Assembly (NCBI RefSeq): GCF_024199945.1
Contig: NZ_JANADP010000001.1
Location: 5,642,001 to 5,706,000 of the forward strand
Direction: 5' to 3'
Origin: Bradyrhizobium sp. CCGUVB4N
Lineage (GTDB): Bacteria > Pseudomonadota > Alphaproteobacteria > Rhizobiales > Xanthobacteraceae
DNA length: 64,000 bases
Every line of letters starts with the position of its first letter. Within the stretch, counting starts at the first letter, position 1. The position numbers and the translations under genes are program-made. The notes under the pieces were generated by a model. The model was not told the DNA's origin. It ran no database searches and worked only from the letters and a program-made list of their open reading frames with translations. Shown in pieces: positions 8,674 through 17,372 of this stretch.

Positions 8674-9924
8674 GTGCCGTCTGACGCCATCTGGGCCTGG
8701 AGCATCATCGTCGCCGCGACCGCGGGCGTCATCATCCGCCCCTTTCGACTGCCCGAGGCGATCTGGGCCGTGCTCGGCGCCGGCGCCCTGGTGCTGCTCG
8801 GCTTCCTGCCATGGCAGGACGCCCTCACCGGCATCGAGAAAGGCGTCGACGTCTATCTCTTCCTGATCGGCATGATGCTGATCGCCGAGCTCGCCCGGCT
8901 CGAAGGCCTGTTCGATTATCTCGCAGCGCTTGCGGTGGAATATGCCGCGGGCTCACCACAACGGCTGTTCCTGCTGATCTATGTCGTCGGCACGGTCGTG
9001 ACCGTGCTGCTCTCAAACGACGCGACGGCGATCGTGCTGACGCCGGCCGTCTATGCCGCCACGCGCGCGGCGGGCGCAAAACCGCTGCCTTATCTGTTCG
9101 TCTGCGCTTTCATTGCGAACGCCGCAAGCTTCGTGCTGCCGATCTCGAACCCCGCCAACCTCGTCGTGTTCGGCGCGCGCATGCCGCAGCTTGTCGAGTG
9201 GCTGCGCCTGTTCGCCCTGCCCTCGGCCGCCTCGATCCTGCTCACCTATATCGTGCTACGCCTGACCCAGCATCGCGCGCTGAAAGACGAGACCATCGCG
9301 CGCAGCGTGCCGCATCCCAAGCTCAGCCGCGGCGGCAAGCTGACGGCCGTCGGCATCATCGCCATCGGCGCCGTACTGGTCACGGCATCGGCACTCGACA
9401 AGCAACTGGGCCTGCCGACCTTCATCTGCGGCGTGGTGACGGCCGCCATCGTGCTGCTGATCAGCCGCCAGTCGCCGCTCCCCGTGCTCAGGGGCGTGTC
9501 CTGGAGCGTGCTGCCGCTGGTCGGCGGTCTGTTCGTGATGGTGGAAGCGCTGGTGAAGACCGGCGTCATCGGACAGCTCAGTGCGCTGCTGCATCAGGCC
9601 GTCGCACACTCCGTGACGCACGCCGCCTGGAGCGTCGGCATCGCGACAGCGCTGGCCACCAATATTGCCAACAATCTGCCCGTCGGCCTTGTCGCGGGCT
9701 CGGTCGCCGCCAGCGATCATCTGCCGGCCCCTGTCGTCAGCGCCATCCTGATCGGCGTCGATCTCGGACCCAATTTGTCGGTCACCGGCTCGCTCGCGAC
9801 CATCCTCTGGCTGGTCGCGCTGCGGCGGGAGAAGATCGAGGTCGGCGCCTGGCCGTTCCTCAAGCTCGGCATTTTGGTGACACCGCCCGCCCTGATCGCG
9901 GCGCTGGCGGCCGCGATCAGGTGA
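8674..9924 (+). CDS. ArsB/NhaD-type anion or ion exchanger, arsenite efflux candidate
   Basis: About 416 residues, 10-12 membrane segments, ion transporter superfamily. ArsB-like signatures are the LLSNDATAIVLTPA helix, LPISNPANLVVF and NIANNLPVGLV. In that family it exports arsenite using proton motive force or an ATPase. I place the start at GTG 8674: AAGGA ends 6 bases before it, whereas the in-frame TTG at 8668 touches that site. No arsR, arsC or arsA is adjacent, so arsenite is a guess and another anion is possible. Confidence 0.82.
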   Translation: MPSDAIWAWSIIVAATAGVIIRPFRLPEAIWAVLGAGALVLLGFLPWQDALTGIEKGVDVYLFLIGMMLIAELARLEGLFDYLAALAVEYAAGSPQRLFLLIYVVGTVVTVLLSNDATAIVLTPAVYAATRAAGAKPLPYLFVCAFIANAASFVLPISNPANLVVFGARMPQLVEWLRLFALPSAASILLTYIVLRLTQHRALKDETIARSVPHPKLSRGGKLTAVGIIAIGAVLVTASALDKQLGLPTFICGVVTAAIVLLISRQSPLPVLRGVSWSVLPLVGGLFVMVEALVKTGVIGQLSALLHQAVAHSVTHAAWSVGIATALATNIANNLPVGLVAGSVAASDHLPAPVVSAILIGVDLGPNLSVTGSLATILWLVALRREKIEVGAWPFLKLGILVTPPALIAALAAAIR

Positions 9925-9939
9925 GCGTGCTCAGTCGAT

Positions 9940-10085
9940 CTCAAAAATATCGAAAACAACCCCATGCAAAGTAGCCGACCACCGTCCGCGCGTCGCCATG
10001 CGCATTTTCCGAACCCGTTTGACACGTCGGGCAAAACAGGGGCACAATGTCATCGTCGGCGACACGACACTGCGGCCCATTGGAG
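9940..10085. repeat. Probable dispersed intergenic element
   Basis: The gap between the convergent ArsB and TRAP genes contains a stretch around CGCATTTTCCGAACCCG and CGTCGGGCAAAACAGG that I recall as recurring in Bradyrhizobium intergenic regions. No open frame here has a ribosome site and no clear hairpin terminator is seen. The call rests on memory. Confidence 0.35.
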
Positions 10086-10090
10086 GGCCG

Positions 10091-11971
10091 TCAGTATCCC
10101 AACGCCCTCGGCAGGGCCGTGCTGATCTCCGGGACAAAGGCGATCAGGATCAGGCAAAGGAAGAGTATCCCGAGATACTTCAAGATCGGCACGATGGTGT
10201 CCTCGAGCCGCACACCGCCGATGAGGCACGCACCATAGAGGCCAAGACCGAGCGGAGGTGCAAATAGCCCGATCCCCATGCCCACGACAAGGATGACGCC
10301 GTAATGGAGGGGATCAACGCCGAGTTGCCGTGCCACCGGCATCAGCAGCGGCGCGAAGATGATCAGTGCAGCGGCTCCCTCCAGAACGGATCCCATCACG
10401 ATCAGGATCAGGACAGAGAGAAGAAGAAAGACCCAACGCCCGTGCTGGGCGGTCAAAGCCACCAAGACATCCGCAATCGCGTGCGGGATCTGTTGCAGCG
10501 TCAGGACATAAGCCAGGCTCTGGGCGGCCGCTACGATGAAAAGAACCATCCCTGAGCGCACGGCCGCGTGCCGCATGACCGAGCCGACTGCCGTCCAGGT
10601 CATCTCCCGGAATAAGACCCACCCGACGGCCAGTGCATAGACAACCGCAAAAGCAGAAATCTCCGTCGCAGTTGCAAAGCCCGATCGATAGCCGCCGAAA
10701 ATCAGCACGATCAGGCCGAACGCCGCGACGCCGCTGGTCGCCATGCTCGTCATGGATTCGCCGGCGCCGCCGACAATCGCGGCCTGCGTGGTGCGACGCC
10801 CCGCGACCACAGCCGTGAGAATGAGGGCGAGTGCCATCAGCGCCGAAGGGAGCAGACCCGCCATGAACAGGCCGCCGATCGACAAGTTCGCGACAAAGCC
10901 AAGGATGATGAGATTCACGCAGGGAGGAATAGTCTCTGCCATGACCGCCGAGGCCGCGAGCAGCGCGACCGCGTCTCCCGGCTTCTGTCCGGATTTGCGG
11001 GCCGCTGGCACCAACACGGAGCCGACGGCCGCGATGTCAGCCATCTTCGAACCGGAGATGCCGGAAAAGATCACCATCGCGAGGACCATCACGACGTCGA
11101 GGCCCCCGCGAATCCGGCCAGCACCTCGTTGCAGAAGTGAGATCAGACGGACGGACATGCCGTTCGCCTCCATCAGATAGCCGACCAGGATGAAGAACGG
11201 CACGGCAAGCAGCACAAAGTTGTCGATGCCGCGCGCCATCTGCTGGGCAAGGAACTGGCCCGGCAACATGTCGCCGCACCAGACAAAAACCAGCGCGGAA
11301 AGCGCCAGAACGAAAGCGATCGCGACACCGGCCACCAAAGACGCGACAAAGACGAGACCCATGATCCACGGCAGTCCTGGCGTGGTGTCTGGCGAGAGCG
11401 ACAGCCAGGCCGTCCAGAGGGCGGCCAGGATCGCATAGCCGGCGACCGCCGCGACGGTATCCCGCCGGCGGAAACGCAGGCAGGTATCGATCGCAAAAAG
11501 CGTCATGGCAGCGGTCGCAACGCACAGGGGAGCAAAGAAGACTTCCTGTGGCACCCCGGCCCCGACCGTCTGACCCGACGTTTCAACCAGCAACTGGGTT
11601 GCGTAGTAGAACGACGCAGCCGTGATGATCACAACAAGCGCAGCCACCGCGGCATCGAGTTGTTCGCGCCGGCGCGGCGCAATTCGATCGACAAAGAACG
11701 TCACGCCGGCATTGTCGCCGCGCGCCAATGCCGCAGCCGCGCCGAGAAAGGTCACGGCAAGGAGCAGCGCGCGAGCAACATCGTCGCTCCACTCCACCGG
11801 CGTGTCGAACAAATGCCGGGCGAGGACCGATCCGATGACGACAAGAAGATCAGCCGCGAGCAGAGCCGTTGCCGTCCACTCGAGAACGAGCAGCAGGCCC
11901 TTCAGGAAAGCCGGCCAGATGCCTTCGACCGCCAGTTGTCCGGTTCGCGCCACGGTGACAGGCGTCGTCAT
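10091..11971 (-). CDS. TRAP transporter, fused small and large permease (DctQ-DctM)
   Basis: About 626 residues. The N-terminal ~190 residues form a four-helix DctQ-like domain (VLARHLFDTPVEWSDD); the remainder is a DctM-type large permease (VPFFILVGYLMEANGM, FSGISGSKMADIAAVGS, MAETIPPCVNLIILG, LGLGLYGACLIGG). With DctP it imports organic or sugar acids using an ion gradient. The start at 11971 is 4 bases past the dctP stop; longer readings would overlap dctP. It is the last gene of the minus-strand sugar-acid operon. Confidence 0.9.
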   Translation of the reverse strand: MTTPVTVARTGQLAVEGIWPAFLKGLLLVLEWTATALLAADLLVVIGSVLARHLFDTPVEWSDDVARALLLAVTFLGAAAALARGDNAGVTFFVDRIAPRRREQLDAAVAALVVIITAASFYYATQLLVETSGQTVGAGVPQEVFFAPLCVATAAMTLFAIDTCLRFRRRDTVAAVAGYAILAALWTAWLSLSPDTTPGLPWIMGLVFVASLVAGVAIAFVLALSALVFVWCGDMLPGQFLAQQMARGIDNFVLLAVPFFILVGYLMEANGMSVRLISLLQRGAGRIRGGLDVVMVLAMVIFSGISGSKMADIAAVGSVLVPAARKSGQKPGDAVALLAASAVMAETIPPCVNLIILGFVANLSIGGLFMAGLLPSALMALALILTAVVAGRRTTQAAIVGGAGESMTSMATSGVAAFGLIVLIFGGYRSGFATATEISAFAVVYALAVGWVLFREMTWTAVGSVMRHAAVRSGMVLFIVAAAQSLAYVLTLQQIPHAIADVLVALTAQHGRWVFLLLSVLILIVMGSVLEGAAALIIFAPLLMPVARQLGVDPLHYGVILVVGMGIGLFAPPLGLGLYGACLIGGVRLEDTIVPILKYLGILFLCLILIAFVPEISTALPRALGY

Positions 11972-11975
11972 CGAT

Positions 11976-12986
11976 CTAGCCGTTTTCGGTCTGGCGGATC
12001 GCATCCAGCAGCGGCTTCGCGGCGGGTGTGCGCTCGGCGAAGCGATCCCACATCGGTCGAACGTGCTCCCGGAACGCGCCACGATCGCATTCAGAAATGG
12101 TCACGCCGAGCTTCTTCAATTCCGCCGTCGCGTCCGCCTCGATCTGACCGGCTTTGGCAAAGTGTTCATCCGTGGCCTGCTGGATGGCCTTGATCAGGCC
12201 GTCGCGCTGCGCCGCGGGCAGCCTGGTCATGGTGCGGTCGCTGATGAAAGCGCCGAAGGGCGTGTGAATATGCTTGGTCAGCGTGAAATTCTTGGCCGTT
12301 TCATAGAATTTCGCCGAAATGATCGTCGGGGCGTCGTGCTCCAGCCCGTCGATCACACCAGCCTGAAGTCCGGTGTAGATCTCGCCGAACGCCATCGGCG
12401 TTGCAGCGGCGCCCATCAGCTTGACGGTCTCCGTCACCACCGGATTCGGCAGGCAGCGAATCTTCTTGCCGGCGAGCTCGGCGGGCTCCTTGAACGCGAA
12501 CTTTGTCATGAAATTGCGGGCGCCGAGATTGCGCCCCCAAGCAGGGAAATGCACACCGGCCTTTTTCACCAGGAGCTGTCGCACGGCCTCGCCCCCTGGT
12601 GAGGATGCAACTCTTCGCATGTGATCATAGTCCGCGAAGATGTAGCCGAGATCGAACGCGCCGATCTCGGGCACGACGTTGGTCCAGATCGACGTGCCGA
12701 CAAGCATCATGTCGACGACGCCCAACTTGACCTGGTTGACGACATCGGCCTCCTGGCCGAGCTGATTGTCCGGGAAGAATTGTGTCGCAACCTGCCCGTC
12801 GGTCGCCTCCTTCAGCCGCGGCAGAAAGAGATCATACCAAATCCGGGCCGTCGAAAATTTCGGGTCATTCGGAAACGACGTCGAGACTTTGAGCGTCGTG
12901 GCAGCGGCTGCCGGCCTGATCAGGGCCGGAGCTGCAAGCCCTCCTGCGATACCCGCCAACATCGCGCGGCGCGAAAACTTCGTCAT
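11976..12986 (-). CDS. TRAP transporter periplasmic substrate-binding protein (DctP)
   Basis: 336 residues with an N-terminal twin-arginine-like export signal (KFSRRAMLAGIAGGLAAPA, cut near ARAAAA-type residues 26-28). The mature part is a DctP fold with the conserved Arg/Asn region CLPNPVVTETVKLMGA and GLQAGVIDGLEHD. It captures the solute for the fused permease encoded 4 bases downstream. The start at 12986 follows a strong GGAGG site 5 bases upstream. The ligand is probably a sugar acid, inferred from the adjacent idonate/gluconate genes. Confidence 0.92.
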   Translation of the reverse strand: MTKFSRRAMLAGIAGGLAAPALIRPAAAATTLKVSTSFPNDPKFSTARIWYDLFLPRLKEATDGQVATQFFPDNQLGQEADVVNQVKLGVVDMMLVGTSIWTNVVPEIGAFDLGYIFADYDHMRRVASSPGGEAVRQLLVKKAGVHFPAWGRNLGARNFMTKFAFKEPAELAGKKIRCLPNPVVTETVKLMGAAATPMAFGEIYTGLQAGVIDGLEHDAPTIISAKFYETAKNFTLTKHIHTPFGAFISDRTMTRLPAAQRDGLIKAIQQATDEHFAKAGQIEADATAELKKLGVTISECDRGAFREHVRPMWDRFAERTPAAKPLLDAIRQTENG

Positions 12987-13024
12987 GATGCCTCCCCTTC
13001 GGTTTGTTGCTTTGGCGTTATCCG

Positions 13025-14389
13025 TCAGTCGTTCTCGTAGCCGTAGACTTCCGGCAGGATGAAGATTGCGGCGAGCAATCCGATCAGCGGGAAGATCGCG
13101 ACCATCAGGGTGGCACTGGCCTGCCCGACTGCAGCGAACACCGTCGGGAATAGGAAGATCGCCAAGAACGACGGCAGCTTCACGAACATGTAGGCGAAGC
13201 CGCTCGCCGTGCCGCGGTACTTCGGCTTGGCGACCATGGTCGGGATCGTCATGCAGTTCGACGCGTCCCAATAATGCCCCCACAACATGGCGGCCGCCGC
13301 GAACGGCAGCAGGATCTTGTTGTCGGTGTAGAGCGCGAAGGCGGCGACCAGCAGCGAGGCCAGCACGATCGAGAAGCCGGCGATCGCGATGCCGCGGTGG
13401 CCGATCTTCGGCGTCAGCAGCGGACCGACCCAGCCGGACAGAGCCGCGAAGCAGAACAGCGCCATGGTCACCAGGTTGATGCCGAGCACGCTCGACACGC
13501 CGACCATCACGAACAGCACGGGCAAATAGAACGCGAAGGTCGAGAACTCGCTGCCTTGGGCGAAGCAGGCGATCCAGCCGTAGACCGTCGCGCGCCAGCG
13601 GATCGGGTCCTGCTTGAGGTCGGCGAGGAAGGCACGAGTCGAGACCTTCGGCACCGGAACGTCCTGGTCCGGCAGCATGGCGAGGTCGTCGTTGAACATC
13701 TCGCGCGCGACCTGCTTGGCCTCACGATAACGCCCCTTCTGCACCAGCCACACCGCCGTCTCCGGCACGTCGTGGCGCATGATCAGGATGATCAGCGCCG
13801 GTACCGCACCGAGGCCGAGCGTCACGCGCCACAGCATCTCGTGCTGAATGTCGAGCAGCAGGAAGATCACGATGACGCCGATGGTCAGCACTTCGCCGAC
13901 GGCGAACATGAACTGCCAGCGATTGCCCATCACCTCGCGCTCACCTTTCGCCATGGATTCCATGATGTAGGTGTAGCCGGTCGAGATATCGGAGCCGAGC
14001 GGAATGCCGAGCAGGAAGCGGATCACGACGAGCCAGGCAACGCTCGGCACAAAAGCCTGCGCCAGCGCCAGCACGATGAACATCACCATCGTCACCAGGA
14101 ACATCACGCGGCGGCCGATCTTGTCGGACAGCCAGCCGCCGAGGAGCGCGCCGATCAGCGCACCGCCTTGCGTGCCGGCCGCGGCAAGGCCGAGCATCAA
14201 CGGATCGGGATTGTACTGCTCCTTGATGAAGATCAGCACGAAGGCGATCGAATAGAGATCCCAGGCCTCGACCAGGATCGAGGCCATCATCAGCCAGCCG
14301 ACCTTGTTGCCCTTTGGACTGTAATTGGTGATGAGATAGCGGACCGCGGCTTCGCTCGCGGTCGGTTGTGGCACGGCCATCGTTGACAT
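13025..14389 (-). CDS. MFS transporter, sugar or organic-acid type
   Basis: 454 residues with 12 membrane segments. Signatures include GGWLSDKIGRRVMF after helix 2 and a long central cytosolic loop. Start ATG 14389 has AGAGGA 6 bases upstream. It lies 24 bp after the GntR gene and 38 bp before dctP, so the operon encodes two different uptake systems (MFS and TRAP), perhaps for related acids or different affinities. The substrate is inferred only from context. Confidence 0.88.
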   Translation of the reverse strand: MSTMAVPQPTASEAAVRYLITNYSPKGNKVGWLMMASILVEAWDLYSIAFVLIFIKEQYNPDPLMLGLAAAGTQGGALIGALLGGWLSDKIGRRVMFLVTMVMFIVLALAQAFVPSVAWLVVIRFLLGIPLGSDISTGYTYIMESMAKGEREVMGNRWQFMFAVGEVLTIGVIVIFLLLDIQHEMLWRVTLGLGAVPALIILIMRHDVPETAVWLVQKGRYREAKQVAREMFNDDLAMLPDQDVPVPKVSTRAFLADLKQDPIRWRATVYGWIACFAQGSEFSTFAFYLPVLFVMVGVSSVLGINLVTMALFCFAALSGWVGPLLTPKIGHRGIAIAGFSIVLASLLVAAFALYTDNKILLPFAAAAMLWGHYWDASNCMTIPTMVAKPKYRGTASGFAYMFVKLPSFLAIFLFPTVFAAVGQASATLMVAIFPLIGLLAAIFILPEVYGYEND

Positions 14390-14413
14390 GTTGGTCCTCT
14401 CTTCGAAATTTTT

Positions 14414-15175
14414 CTACGCGTCGAGCAACGGCTCGATGCTGCAATCGAGCAGGCGCGGATCGATCCCCGTCTCCATGCCGACGAATATCGTATCCATGAA
14501 GTCGATCAGCGCGTCGCTCGCCTTCACCGCAGCTTCAACGCGGCGTGTGGCGATCGCATTCAAGATGTCGAGATGGCGATCGATGGTGCTCGACAAGTCG
14601 GTCCGCCCCGGCATGTGGCGGTGATGGATGAAGCCGATGCGCCGGTAGAGCGTGTGCAGTGGCCGCATCGTATGCGCGAGGAAGGGCTCGCCGCCGGCCT
14701 CGAGGATCAGCGCGTCGATACGGCGGTCGAGGTTGTTGAACTCGTCGAGCGTCAGGTTGGCGCGTCGCTCGCGCAGCACGCGCTCGATATGCAGGGCTTG
14801 ATTGCGATGCGAGAGGCTGGCGCGATCAGCAGCCAAGCGGATCACGAAGCGTTCCATGTCGCGGCGCAGGCCCAGCAGCATGCGCTCGCGCGCCAGATCG
14901 ATCGGGGCAACCTGCAAACCATGGCGCGGACGGATAATGATCAGCGTGTCGGCGGCAAGCGTGTTGACCGCATGGTGTACCGGTGTGCGGCCAAATCCAG
15001 TGATGTGCTGCAGCTCCAGCATGGTCAGGAACTGACCCGGCCTCAGCTCGCAACTGACAAGAAGATCCTCGATCTTCTGATAGGCAAGCTCGACGAAATT
15101 GACGCGGTTGCGCCTGCTGATGGCGCCTTCGCTCTCCGCGTTGACCAACTCGAGCGCGCGTTTGCGCCGCACCAT
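14414..15175 (-). CDS. GntR-family regulator, FCD type, sugar-acid operon
   Basis: 253 residues. The N-terminal winged HTH contains YQKIEDLLVSCELRPGQF and ITGFGRTPVHHAVNTLA, followed by an all-helical FCD effector domain with His residues (FIHHRHMPG) that bind metal or ligand in the family. The start at 15175 follows GGGGAGGA; a longer form is possible but lacks a site. It is the first gene of the minus operon and diverges from the dehydratase operon. It probably binds the repeats at 15226-15263 and is relieved by a sugar acid or its catabolite. Confidence 0.9.
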   Translation of the reverse strand: MVRRKRALELVNAESEGAISRRNRVNFVELAYQKIEDLLVSCELRPGQFLTMLELQHITGFGRTPVHHAVNTLAADTLIIIRPRHGLQVAPIDLARERMLLGLRRDMERFVIRLAADRASLSHRNQALHIERVLRERRANLTLDEFNNLDRRIDALILEAGGEPFLAHTMRPLHTLYRRIGFIHHRHMPGRTDLSSTIDRHLDILNAIATRRVEAAVKASDALIDFMDTIFVGMETGIDPRLLDCSIEPLLDA

Positions 15176-15225
15176 GCTGTCCTCCCCATCGCCCTCGCCT
15201 CGTCTTGGGCCAGGTCGCATCATTG

Positions 15226-15263
15226 TTGTGACATGCTTAAAACATGTTGTGATATATTACAAG
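15226..15263. promoter_or_regulatory. Candidate GntR operator region in divergent promoter
   Basis: GTTGTGA occurs at 15226-15232 and again at 15247-15253, a 21-bp (two helical turns) direct repeat. It overlaps an inverted repeat ACATG-N7-CATGT (15232-15248) and a palindrome TTGT-N8-ACAA (15248-15263). This AT-rich patch sits between the divergent sugar-acid operons, where the GntR protein encoded next door is expected to bind. Confidence 0.5.
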
Positions 15264-15370
15264 TGCGCGTATGACGGCGTCTCCAAGGCTGCGGAGCGGC
15301 CAAGGAAGAACGACCAAGGAAGAACAACAAGACGGGCGCTAGCCGCGCTCACGATGGGAGGACAATTGCC

Positions 15371-16570
15371 GTGAAGATCACGTCGATCGAGACGCTGCGC
15401 ACCGAGGAATTCTCCAACGTCATCTGGGTGCGCGTCCACACCGATGCCGGCGTCATCGGCTTGGGTGAGACCTTCTATGGCGCGGGCGCGATCGAAGCGC
15501 AGATCCACGACACCTTTGCCGGCCGCCTGCTCGGCCGCAATCCGCTCCACATCGAGGCGATCCATCGCGACATGCTGAACCTGCCGATGGCGCAGTCATC
15601 GACCGGCGTCGAATATCGCGCAGCATCGGCGATCGACATCGCGCTGTGGGATCTGTTCGGCAAGGTCTGCAATCAGCCGGTGCATCAGATGCTCGGCGGC
15701 CTCTGCCGCGACAAGCAGCGCATCTACAATACCTGCGCCGGCACGCAATATGTGCGCTCCACCAATATCAGCCCGGTCTCCAACTGGAATCTCGGCGCCT
15801 CCAAGGGCCCCTATGAAGACCTCGACGGCTTCATGAACCGCGCCGATGCGCTCGCCGAAAGCCTCCTGGAAAGCGGCATCTCGGCGATGAAGATCTGGCC
15901 GTTCGATCCGGCAGCGCAGGAGAACAAGGGTCTCTACATCACGGCCGCCCAGATGAAGCAGGCGATCGAGCCGTTCGAAAAAATCCGCAAGGCCGTCGGC
16001 GACAAGATGGAGATCATGGTCGAACTCCATTCGCTGTGGAATCTGCCGACGGCAAAGCAGATCGCCCGCGCGCTCGAGCCCTACAAGCCGACCTGGTACG
16101 AAGACCCGATCCGCATGAACTCGCCGCAGGCGCTCGCCGAATACGCCCGCTCGACCGACGTCTGGGTCTGCGCCAGCGAGACGCTGGGCTCGCGCTTCCC
16201 TTACAAGGACATGCTCGACCGCGACGCCATGCATGTGGTGATGGCCGATCTGTGCTGGACCGGCGGCCTCACCGAGGGCCGCAAGATCGCGGCGATGGCC
16301 GAGACCTATCACCGCCCCTTCGCCCCGCACGATTGCATCGGCCCGATCGGCTTCATCGCCGCCATCCACATGTCGTTCAGCCAGCCCAACACGCTGATCC
16401 AGGAATCCGTGCGCGCCTTCTACAAGGGCTGGTACAATGAGCTCGTCACCACCATGCCCACGATCAAGGACGGCTATGTCTTTCCGATGGAAGGCCCCGG
16501 CCTGGGCGTCGACCTTCTGCCCGCCGTATTTGAGCGCTCCGATCTGACCGTGCGCCGCTCCAACGTCTAA
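15371..16570 (+). CDS. Mandelate racemase/muconate lactonizing family sugar-acid dehydratase
   Basis: 399-residue enolase-superfamily enzyme: N-terminal capping domain, then a barrel with MKIWPFD (catalytic Lys strand), the metal ligands in MVELHSLWN, WYEDPI and ASETLGSR, and the His base region FAPHDCIGP. Such enzymes abstract the alpha-proton of an acid sugar and eliminate water to give a 2-keto-3-deoxy acid. The start is GTG with GGAGG 9 bases upstream. It is the first gene of a three-gene operon with gluconate and idonate dehydrogenases, so the substrate is probably a hexonate. Confidence 0.9.
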   Translation: MKITSIETLRTEEFSNVIWVRVHTDAGVIGLGETFYGAGAIEAQIHDTFAGRLLGRNPLHIEAIHRDMLNLPMAQSSTGVEYRAASAIDIALWDLFGKVCNQPVHQMLGGLCRDKQRIYNTCAGTQYVRSTNISPVSNWNLGASKGPYEDLDGFMNRADALAESLLESGISAMKIWPFDPAAQENKGLYITAAQMKQAIEPFEKIRKAVGDKMEIMVELHSLWNLPTAKQIARALEPYKPTWYEDPIRMNSPQALAEYARSTDVWVCASETLGSRFPYKDMLDRDAMHVVMADLCWTGGLTEGRKIAAMAETYHRPFAPHDCIGPIGFIAAIHMSFSQPNTLIQESVRAFYKGWYNELVTTMPTIKDGYVFPMEGPGLGVDLLPAVFERSDLTVRRSNV

Positions 16571-16582
16571 GGATCTTTTGAG

Positions 16583-17350
16583 ATGAGCACCGCCCTCTTC
16601 GACCTTTCCGGCCGCACCGCGCTGGTAACCGGCTCCTCGCGCGGGCTTGGCCGGGCCATCGCCGAGGGCATGGCCAAGGCCGGCGCCAAGATCATCATCA
16701 ATGGCGTCGATCCGAAGCGCGTCGAGCAGGCTGTCGCCGAGTTTCGCGCCGCCGGACACCAGGCCGAGGGCGCGGCGTTCAACGTCACCGATGAGCCCGC
16801 GATCGTGGCGGCCTTCAACGACTTCGACAAAAAGGGCATTGCGGTCGACATTCTCGTCAACAATGCCGGCATCCAGCACCGCAAGCCGCTGGTGGAATTC
16901 ACCACCGACGAATGGCGCAAAGTGATCGAGACCGACCTCACCAGCGCCTTCGTGATCGGCCGCGAAGCCGGCAAGCGCATGATCCCGCGCAAGCGCGGCA
17001 AGATCATCAACATCGGCTCGCTCGGCAGCGAGCTGGCGCGGCCGACGATTGCGCCCTACACCGCGGCCAAGGGCGGCATCAAGAACCTGACCCGCTCGAT
17101 GGCGGTGGAATGGGCCCAGCACGGCATCCAGGCCAATGCGATCGGCCCCGGCTACATGCTGACCGACATGAACGAGGCGCTGGTCAACAACACCGATTTC
17201 AACAACTGGCTGATGGGCCGCATCCCCTCCAAGCGCTGGGGCAAGCCGGACGAGCTGGTGGGCGCGGCGATCTTCCTCGCCTCGGATGCCTCAACTTATG
17301 TCAATGGCCAGATCATCTATGTCGACGGCGGCATGATCGCCGCGATGTAA
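16583..17350 (+). CDS. Gluconate 5-dehydrogenase-like SDR
   Basis: 255-residue classical short-chain dehydrogenase: TGSSRGLG nucleotide-binding turn near residue 17, NNAG, catalytic Ser in NIGSLGSE, YTAAK active site and a C-terminal VDGGMIAAM end. The sequence resembles gluconate 5-dehydrogenase, which interconverts 5-keto-D-gluconate and D-gluconate with NAD(P)H. It lies 12 bases after the dehydratase stop and just before the L-idonate dehydrogenase gene, which would supply 5-ketogluconate. Confidence 0.88.
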   Translation: MSTALFDLSGRTALVTGSSRGLGRAIAEGMAKAGAKIIINGVDPKRVEQAVAEFRAAGHQAEGAAFNVTDEPAIVAAFNDFDKKGIAVDILVNNAGIQHRKPLVEFTTDEWRKVIETDLTSAFVIGREAGKRMIPRKRGKIINIGSLGSELARPTIAPYTAAKGGIKNLTRSMAVEWAQHGIQANAIGPGYMLTDMNEALVNNTDFNNWLMGRIPSKRWGKPDELVGAAIFLASDASTYVNGQIIYVDGGMIAAM

Positions 17351-17372
17351 TCGCGAAACAGGGAACGAAACC

